DNA of 25,417 nt. Origin: a virus. Each line of letters starts with the position of its first letter. The stretch's first letter is position 1. Location of the stretch: the IMG/VR virus record IMGVR_UViG_3300037329_000063, positions 1-25,417 of that record. One strand, written 5' to 3'. The notes beneath the pieces were generated by a model. The model was not told where the DNA came from. It saw only the letters and a program-made list of their open reading frames with translations, and ran no database searches. This document shows positions 20,376-25,417 of the stretch, piece after piece. The translations under genes and the position numbers were made by a program.

Positions 20376-20864
20376 CTATTTATTTTTCCAATAAAAAAAC
20401 CATCCAACCCCCAAAGCGATGACAACTAAAAAAATACCCAAAACAGTATTAGGCTTTCGATCAACCTTTTTCTCAAAGGCTTCTTTACTTGTAATCCTTT
20501 CAGAATCATTTTTAGTGTCCTTCTTAGCCTCCAACTCCTTAACCTGTGTAATTACATTACTTTCGTTGTAAACCTCGCTAACAGCCTTATTTTTGACCTG
20601 TACAACTGAATCAGCCTCCCCCGTGAAAGTGCCGGATAAGTCAATAACGAAAACGCCTTTGGGGTAAATTTTCAGTCCTGCAATCTCCAGGGACTCCGAA
20701 GCTTTTTTTAGCTCAGATACAGATTTTACAGCAGCCTTTTCTTTTACCGTTTCGCTAACTTGCTCAGTCTTTTTTTCAGTTACGGTTTCGGATGACTTGC
20801 TGATGTCCTTTTTTACGGTCCTGCAAGAGCTGCAAATGATTAGGAATAGTAGGAGGTATTTCAT
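20376..20864 (-). CDS. Putative unimolecular spanin (u-spanin, 162 aa)
   Basis: The N-terminus MKYLLLFLIICSSC has a short hydrophobic signal with Cys11 and Cys14 as possible lipidation sites, placing the N-terminus in the outer membrane. Residues 15-138 are polar and Lys/Glu/Ser-rich, with a central beta-like segment (LEIAGLKIYPKGVFVIDLSG, about 59-78). Residues 140-159 form a transmembrane helix (VLGIFLVVIALGVGWFFYW), so the C-terminus is in the inner membrane. A lipoprotein signal plus a C-terminal membrane anchor is the topology of T1 gp11, which joins both membranes and fuses them in lysis. It is the last gene of the lysis cassette and overlaps the lysozyme stop as ATGA. Confidence 0.7.
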   Translation of the reverse strand: MKYLLLFLIICSSCRTVKKDISKSSETVTEKKTEQVSETVKEKAAVKSVSELKKASESLEIAGLKIYPKGVFVIDLSGTFTGEADSVVQVKNKAVSEVYNESNVITQVKELEAKKDTKNDSERITSKEAFEKKVDRKPNTVLGIFLVVIALGVGWFFYWKNK

Positions 20865-21307
20865 TTTTCAAAGTACAATTTAGCCTCTGCCTCGCGTCTT
20901 AGTTTTAAGCCTGCCAATACTTTGCCTGCTGCGTTATCCCACCTAAGAAACTCTGCAAATATTGTAGGATCGTTTTTGTCTATGTTGATCTTCTTTAGCA
21001 GAGTTGATTTTTTGAAATTAGTAACCCCTACATTATAAGCGAAAGAAACAAGCGAACTAAATTGATTATCGTTTAAGATCGCTTTTATGCTGCCTGTAAT
21101 TTGATTTGCAAACGAAAAAGCTACAGAATCAAAAAGCTGATTAGCCCTTTCTTTAGTCACCTCGTCACCTTGCTTAACCTTGCTGCCATCCTCGTAAAAG
21201 GTATTGCCATAACCGATAGTCCAAACATCAGCAGGACACTTATAAGCCTTTAATTTTAGCCCCTCAAAGTGGTGCAATAATACAGTTCCTTTTTCATTTA
21301 GTTTCAT
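20861..21307 (-). CDS. GH24 endolysin (lysozyme, 148 aa)
   Basis: A T4-type GH24 muramidase that cuts the glycan of peptidoglycan. The catalytic pattern E-x8-(D/C)-x5-T is seen as Glu15 (HHFEGLKLKAY), Cys24 and Thr30 (VWTIGYGNT). The Asp normally at the middle position is Cys, as in P1 Lyz. The rest fits the family: QFSSLVSFAYNVG and FLRWDNAAGKVLAGLKLRREAEAKLY. There is no N-terminal signal or SAR helix, so export should depend on the holin. It overlaps both neighbours by 4 bp. Length is usual for the family. Confidence 0.9.
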   Translation of the reverse strand: MKLNEKGTVLLHHFEGLKLKAYKCPADVWTIGYGNTFYEDGSKVKQGDEVTKERANQLFDSVAFSFANQITGSIKAILNDNQFSSLVSFAYNVGVTNFKKSTLLKKINIDKNDPTIFAEFLRWDNAAGKVLAGLKLRREAEAKLYFEK

Positions 21308-22176
21308 AACGGAAATTTTATAGAGTCAACTAAAACTTCATATTCATTATTTTTCAAGTGACTTGTAAGCGTTAAGATCCTGCCTCCAATATACTTTATG
21401 GGTGCATTTCTTTCTACGTGCCAACCACTAGAACCATCAGCAAATTCTTCTTTGTACGTGCCTGTAATCATCAGGTGTACATTTCTGTGTATTTGCTCAA
21501 AATTATGACTTCCGTTATTGAATCTAACCGCCTCTCTAACCACGTCAGTTGCTTTATTTTCGTGAATGTGCGCAAGACAATAGATGTCGAATCCTTCATG
21601 AATCTCCAAAGCCCTGGTGAGGTTTATTTCTCCTCTAGTTACCACGCCCCCACCGCCCGAACCGTGAAAATACTTCAGTGTTCTAGTCAGTATCTTGTCA
21701 CTTGTCTCCTTGTGTTTCTTGTCCAGTATCAGCCAACCCCCGTAACCGCCTGCAAAAATATTGCTCTTGCACTTGTAATTAAGCAAGTCTACAAACCGCT
21801 GTAATAGGTCGGTTTCCTGGTGTTTGATAATTGCAGTCTCGTGATTACCGTAACCGATTACAGTCAAGATTGAAGCGTAGGGCGCAAACCATTCAACAGC
21901 GGTTTCGACTACAGAGTCAAGATACTTAGCGTTGTTGTGTTCGGCCCGAATGTCTGATTTATTTCCCCTTCGATCTCCCTTTCCTTGCATCAGGCAAAAG
22001 AAGTCACCGTTCACGAATACCGGTATCTTATTTTTCAGGCAATAATCTAAGTGCGATTTCAATTTTTCCCGATCGCATTTCGGGTTATCCCAGTGGAGGT
22101 CTGAGATTACCGCAAGCCTGCCTGAAACTCCTAAATCAATTCTGTGAATATTCTTAGTTATTTTTATAACTATCAT
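21304..22176 (-). CDS. Calcineurin-like metallophosphoesterase (290 aa)
   Basis: The five metallophosphoesterase blocks are present: SDLHWD with Asp26 and His28, NGD with Asp58, GYGNHE with Asn111 and His112, His171 in FHGSGGGG, and AHIHE with His203 and His205. These residues bind two metal ions and hydrolyse phosphate esters; the substrate cannot be deduced. It lies between holin and lysozyme, coupled to both by ATGA overlaps. The glycine run near residue 172 is unusual. Phage phosphoesterases of this kind have been suggested to act on nucleotides, DNA or RNA, so its presence in a lysis cassette is notable. Confidence 0.85.
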   Translation of the reverse strand: MIVIKITKNIHRIDLGVSGRLAVISDLHWDNPKCDREKLKSHLDYCLKNKIPVFVNGDFFCLMQGKGDRRGNKSDIRAEHNNAKYLDSVVETAVEWFAPYASILTVIGYGNHETAIIKHQETDLLQRFVDLLNYKCKSNIFAGGYGGWLILDKKHKETSDKILTRTLKYFHGSGGGGVVTRGEINLTRALEIHEGFDIYCLAHIHENKATDVVREAVRFNNGSHNFEQIHRNVHLMITGTYKEEFADGSSGWHVERNAPIKYIGGRILTLTSHLKNNEYEVLVDSIKFPL

Positions 22177-22658
22177 TCTTTTTTGATTTTTGTAATGATC
22201 CCCTCGGCAAATTTGTAGATGCTCGTGCGTAGGGCGTTAATTAGTATCTCGACAAGATCCCTATTTATGTAGCGTTTCTTAGTTTTTATCGAAAGCAAAT
22301 TAGTGAAACAACTAATGGCGTCATTTGCAATTAAAACATAAATAGAACTAAAAACAAAAATGTTTAAATTGAATCCTGCCAACGCTCCTGTAATTGCAAG
22401 ACTCAACGGAATGAAAAGGATTGAAATTTTCGTAAGTATGCCCGCCCAAAATCGGGTTTTTGTGATTGAGTGCCATCCGTTAATTACGACTGAAGCGATC
22501 AAACCTAACAACGTATCAAAGACCATGAAAAACCAAAGCAGCAAAATAAGGCCGTAACTTATACCCAAGAAAGACATGCTAGTTATTAGAAGAACTTTGG
22601 CCCCGATAAAATTTTCTTCTGTGTAGTCGATTGGATCAATCAATTTATCGAATTGCAT
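22173..22658 (-). CDS. Phage holin family protein (161 aa)
   Basis: A membrane protein with a hydrophobic block at about residues 23-60 (VLLITSMSFLGISYGLILLLWFFMVFDTLLGLIASVV) and a second at about 71-125 (ILFIPLSLAITGALAGFNLNIFVFSSIYVLIANDAISCF), giving three or four helices. The FDTLLGLIA segment and the later KTRFWAGILTKI stretch match the phage holin family seen in Bacteroidota and Gram-positive phages. The C-terminal tail is basic. Holins open the inner membrane and let the lysozyme out. It starts right after the stop of the small tail gene (TAA ATG) and overlaps the metallophosphoesterase as ATGA. Confidence 0.8.
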   Translation of the reverse strand: MQFDKLIDPIDYTEENFIGAKVLLITSMSFLGISYGLILLLWFFMVFDTLLGLIASVVINGWHSITKTRFWAGILTKISILFIPLSLAITGALAGFNLNIFVFSSIYVLIANDAISCFTNLLSIKTKKRYINRDLVEILINALRTSIYKFAEGIITKIKKE

Positions 22659-23039
22659 TTATATCTTTTTTGCTTCAATGAAGAATTGATCTGTTTGTTG
22701 CTCGGTCATTTCGAGCATACCTGCCATTGCTGCTATATGGATGTTATCCCGATCCCAACTAAGTGCATACTCCCAGAAAATTGTTAGTGCTTCATCAGTT
22801 GAGTTTTTGACTGCTTCTTTGACCGCTGCTAATAAGCCCATTTGTATCAGTTGCATTCGCCCCTGAGCTGGTGTTATTGAGAAGGGAATAGGTGAAATCC
22901 ATTCCAATTCTACTGTGTAGCTTTCGTTATCCTCGTTCATTGCATAGCTTTTTACAGACCGTTTTGTTAGGTCGATAGTTGAAAAATCAGGCTCGAAAGT
23001 ATTGGTTTCTGGGTTTAGATATTTAGGTAGTTGTATCAT
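22659..23039 (-). CDS. Small tail-fibre associated protein (126 aa)
   Basis: The sequence ends with TIFWEYALSWDRDNIHIAAMAGMLEMTEQQTDQFFIEAKKI, a pattern of small phage proteins just after the tail-fibre genes (WEYA...R..P.....A..LG.T..Q.D..F..A). The middle, ITPAQGRMQLIQMGLLAAVKEAV, fits the same type. Some of these are thought to aid fibre assembly, but this has not been proven from sequence. It overlaps the fibre gene by 4 bp and directly precedes holin. No membrane segment. Confidence 0.55.
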   Translation of the reverse strand: MIQLPKYLNPETNTFEPDFSTIDLTKRSVKSYAMNEDNESYTVELEWISPIPFSITPAQGRMQLIQMGLLAAVKEAVKNSTDEALTIFWEYALSWDRDNIHIAAMAGMLEMTEQQTDQFFIEAKKI

Positions 23040-24181
23040 AAGTCTTTTACCAAACTGGATGAAATTATATCTCCAGCAGTACTATCATTTGAAACGAAGC
23101 CGTAGAAATTGATTTGATTGAAATAGGAAGTGTCGTTTAAGTTGTAAACTTGAGAAATGTTTAAAAAATCAGATTGTAAAAAGACTAAGGTTCTTGCGCT
23201 ATTAGAGTATATTCTGAATGTAAAATCTATCTGACTATCAATGAAATCAATTCCATTAAAATTATTATTACTATATAATATACTAGCTATAATAGAGTCT
23301 ACCCCTAAAGTTTTTTTGACAATAATACATTCATATCGGGTTGAGGTTAACGAGATAAAATTATCCTTATCGATAAAAAATCCAACCCCAGCTCTCCTGT
23401 TAAAGTTTGGTGGACCATTTCTCATTAGCGTTCTTGATATAAAAGCATTTCGCGTACCTACATTAGTTAAAGGAATAGCAGAAATAGAGCCTTCTATACC
23501 CGTTGCTTCGTTTCCTGTAATTACCCATCCAGCACCATTGAGCGTTTGATAAGCCTGTCCCGAATCAGCAATTCCCAAGCTGCTAGAATCAGGTCGAATA
23601 AAATTATCCCAATAAACTAACTTGTCAATATTGATACCTGTACCTGCAAAGGATCTAACAAAAGCAGCTCTACTTCTCAAAAACTCAACCTCCGAAACAC
23701 TTTTAAATAGCGTTCCATCAGCTCGCAAAACGTTACCAGCGGTAGTGATATTAACCTCAGCTTTGTTAGTAATTAGCGAACTTGAATCAGCCGCATCCGT
23801 AGCACTTTCAGCCGATTGACCAGCAGAGGTACTTGAGTTTTGCGCCTGAGTAGTGGCTATGCCCTGCGCTGCCACACTAGCTACTCTAGCAACCTCCGAA
23901 GCCAAAGCTGAAACGTTTGAATCTGAAGCAAAGCCCCCCGAAGCAGTAGCCGCACTTTCAGCATCCACTTTTGAAGCAAGCGCCGACGCTGCATCCTCCA
24001 CCGTTTGCGCTGCTTTTTCGGTTGCTACCTGCTCAGAGGCAACTGCTGCAATAGCCGAAAGTCTAGCCTCCTCCGCGCTGATTGCAGCCTTAATCGCTTC
24101 TTGTCTTGCTAGTTCCTCGTCACCTGCCTTGACAAGTATTCTGTATTCGTTAGTTTCTGACTTAACTACTATAACGCTCAT
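23036..24181 (-). CDS. Tail fibre with Ala-rich stalk and lectin-like tip (381 aa)
   Basis: Residues 20-135 are an alanine- and serine-rich stretch with a heptad-like pattern (AEEARLSAIAAVASEQVATEK), typical of the trimeric coiled-coil stalk of phage fibres. A short linker (ITTAGNVLRADGTLFKSV) is followed by a beta-rich C-terminal half. The stretch DNFIRPDSSSLGIADSGQAYQTLNGAGWVI (about 192-222) matches the opening of concanavalin-A-like lectin domains found in phage tail proteins. So this is a likely host-recognition fibre. It overlaps the BppU-like gene and the following gene by 4 bp. Confidence 0.75.
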   Translation of the reverse strand: MSVIVVKSETNEYRILVKAGDEELARQEAIKAAISAEEARLSAIAAVASEQVATEKAAQTVEDAASALASKVDAESAATASGGFASDSNVSALASEVARVASVAAQGIATTQAQNSSTSAGQSAESATDAADSSSLITNKAEVNITTAGNVLRADGTLFKSVSEVEFLRSRAAFVRSFAGTGINIDKLVYWDNFIRPDSSSLGIADSGQAYQTLNGAGWVITGNEATGIEGSISAIPLTNVGTRNAFISRTLMRNGPPNFNRRAGVGFFIDKDNFISLTSTRYECIIVKKTLGVDSIIASILYSNNNFNGIDFIDSQIDFTFRIYSNSARTLVFLQSDFLNISQVYNLNDTSYFNQINFYGFVSNDSTAGDIISSSLVKDL

Positions 24182-24549
24182 ATCGTAACGGTGTTATTAA
24201 TATTTATGACTCCACCTATCAAATTAGCAAAGTCCTGATCTTCTCTGAAAAGAATGTCATAGACGTATTGAATGTCATTCACCTCAATAAATTCGCGTGC
24301 AAACGTAATTTCGAGAATGTTGAAATCTTCTCCTATAATTTCCAGCCCCGTGCCGATTGCAAAAGATTCGATAACAGGACTATTAATGTCAGTGGTCTTT
24401 TTTATGTCCATTCTGATTGCATTGTAGACCCGCAAGTCCTTTGGAATTTGGCTGTTGTCCGCTGCAACATCAAAAAACGAAAGGTTATAAGCCTTATTGT
24501 TCCCTCGCCTCAGCTGAATGTTAACTATTCCTATGTCGGTTTTTTGCAT
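24178..24549 (-). CDS. BppU-like (DUF2479-type) baseplate domain protein (123 aa)
   Basis: The pattern DIGIVNIQLRRGNNKAYNLSFF, then a loop, then AIRMDIKKTTDINSPVIESF and a final YVYDILFREDQDF strand pair fits the N-terminal beta-sandwich of lactococcal BppU (DUF2479) and its relatives. That domain attaches receptor-binding proteins to the baseplate. The gene contains that domain only. It is between the edge fibre (3 bp gap) and the stalk fibre (4-bp overlap), so a linker role is likely. The domain call is by pattern, not by search. Confidence 0.55.
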   Translation of the reverse strand: MQKTDIGIVNIQLRRGNNKAYNLSFFDVAADNSQIPKDLRVYNAIRMDIKKTTDINSPVIESFAIGTGLEIIGEDFNILEITFAREFIEVNDIQYVYDILFREDQDFANLIGGVININNTVTI

Positions 24550-24552
24550 AAT

Positions 24553-25417
24553 TTAGTTATACGTTATTAATGTAAAATTCATTTTTCCAGACGTAGATGT
24601 AAATGCTGGTAATGAAGATTCAGAATTTATTTTTCTAAATCTAACTGTTACGATTCCATCATTTACTGTTGCTACTTGTATTGAGATTAAGGAAATTTCA
24701 GAATCAGTATAAGAAGTACCTACTATCCTAGTAAGCTTAGGAGTAATTTTACTGTTGTCAGTGACTAGATCAGCAAAAGTTGAATCTCCTACCATTGTTA
24801 TCCTAAAATCTCCACCAGAGGGTGATCCTGTTGATTCTATGCCAAGCAAATTAATGTTATAAATTTTAATATTAATTAATTGATGTGTTAATACAGTTAA
24901 TGAATTATAAGTAGTGGTGTAAGTTACATTCGAATTTGAATCCGTTAAGGTTAATGATCCTGAAGTTGTCAGTGTGAAAGTATCCAATAGCGTATTTCTC
25001 CAGCTTAAGTTTCTTCTAACGTATCTTAGCTCATTGTTAGGCGCATCTGATATTCCACCCCCACCCGCGCCCTTAACGATATTCCCGTTAGTGTCTCGCA
25101 TCAAAGATTCACCTGTTCCATTAGGAATGTTAGGAAGATTTACTTTCCCTGTCCCGTTCGGAGCTATTACGATATCTGCGTTATCTCCTCTAGTCTCAAT
25201 CTTTAGTTTTTTTTCAGAATCATCATAAGAGATTTCTCCGTTATCCTGATTAGTAAGCGTCCTGAATTTTACCGCACTCTTGTTACTGCTCGCTCGTAAT
25301 CTGATTTCAGGATTGATTCCCTCAATTCTCACTAATTCGTTTTCAAATGTTTTTGCGCCTGTAATGGTTTGAGTTGTATTACGGGTAACAAAATCACCCG
25401 CAACCTCAGTAAATAAG
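24553..25417 (-). CDS. Tail fibre protein, 5' end beyond the window
   Basis: The frame is open to the right edge. Upstream of an in-frame GTG at 25332, translation continues as DFVTRNTTQTITGAKTF, the QTITGAKTF motif typical of phage tail fibres, so the true start lies outside the window. Next come a short repeat-like region (DIVIAPNGTGKVNLPNIPNG, then SLMRDTNGNIVKGAGGGG) and a C-terminal beta-rich domain of about 150 residues (LRYVRRNLSWRNTLLDTF onward). Such fibre proteins bind the host surface with the C-terminal domain. The stop is at 24553 and the next gene follows by 3 bp. Confidence 0.75.
   Translation of the reverse strand, partial: LFTEVAGDFVTRNTTQTITGAKTFENELVRIEGINPEIRLRASSNKSAVKFRTLTNQDNGEISYDDSEKKLKIETRGDNADIVIAPNGTGKVNLPNIPNGTGESLMRDTNGNIVKGAGGGGISDAPNNELRYVRRNLSWRNTLLDTFTLTTSGSLTLTDSNSNVTYTTTYNSLTVLTHQLINIKIYNINLLGIESTGSPSGGDFRITMVGDSTFADLVTDNSKITPKLTRIVGTSYTDSEISLISIQVATVNDGIVTVRFRKINSESSLPAFTSTSGKMNFTLITYN

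Noticed and set aside
21418-21804. Plus-strand 128-residue ORF opposite the metallophosphoesterase
   Set aside because: The phosphoesterase has all its motifs on the minus strand; the plus frame looks like chance opening.
23853-24188. Ala/Ser-rich plus-strand ORF of 111 residues
   Set aside because: It is the mirror of the Ala-rich stalk of the fibre gene; the composition explains the open frame.
1-25417. tRNA genes, CRISPR arrays, insertion sequences and an integrase
   Set aside because: No cloverleaf, spaced repeat array, transposase or recombinase motif was recognised on either strand, so none is reported and a temperate lifestyle cannot be judged here.

Overview
This window is part of a tailed double-stranded DNA phage (or prophage) of a Bacteroidota host. 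The host is inferred from several things. The primase-helicase has the BT4734-like/VirE architecture common in that phylum. The tail protein at 333..2375 has the N-terminal pattern seen in Bacteroidota phages. Promoters look like the Bacteroidota -33 (TTG) / -7 (TAnnTTTG) type, start codons mostly lack a Shine-Dalgarno sequence, and the DNA is AT-rich. All genes but one are on the minus strand, so transcription mostly runs from right to left. No portal, capsid, protease, tape measure, integrase, tRNA or CRISPR array was found. If the genome is a circular map, the missing head and tail genes would lie beyond the left edge and join up with the tail-fibre genes at the right edge.

Layout from right to left. 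(1) 25417..22659: host-recognition genes, namely an edge-truncated tail fibre, a BppU-like baseplate protein, a fibre with an Ala-rich stalk and lectin-like tip, and a small tail accessory protein. (2) 22658..20376: a tightly coupled lysis cassette of holin, metallophosphoesterase, GH24 lysozyme and a putative unimolecular spanin; the last three starts each overlap the previous stop as ATGA. (3) 20366..19492: a stand-alone gene of unknown function with its own promoter and terminator. (4) 17941..19428: the only plus-strand gene, a 495-residue beta-rich protein ending in its own terminator. (5) 17804..8638: the early/replication region. It holds small DNA-binding proteins, a Sak/Rad52-like annealing protein, a Gp157-like protein, the BT4734/VirE primase-helicase, a repeat-rich gap that is a candidate origin, a DEAD/DEAH helicase, a VRR-NUC nuclease, an SSB-like small protein and a small lipoprotein. 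(6) 8627..5249: an operon opening with a candidate ADP-ribosyltransferase and a PLD-like protein, followed by small and large terminase. (7) 5252..4772: an autonomous Cys-rich gene with its own terminator. (8) 4721..1: tail-completion and tail/baseplate genes, two previously unlisted small ORFs, and the first bases of a further gene.

The most notable feature is regulatory. At least five transcription units start with nearly identical promoters (TTG, 19-20 bp, TAATATTA-like) whose spacer sequence ATTAAATAAAATAGT is also conserved. Several of the following genes share a short leader, AAACAAAAGCGA, placed directly before the start codon in place of a Shine-Dalgarno site. Together these look like a phage-wide early expression signal. 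Inverted TGTAGTCA repeats flanking an AT-rich stretch between the two helicase genes are the best candidate for the replication origin.
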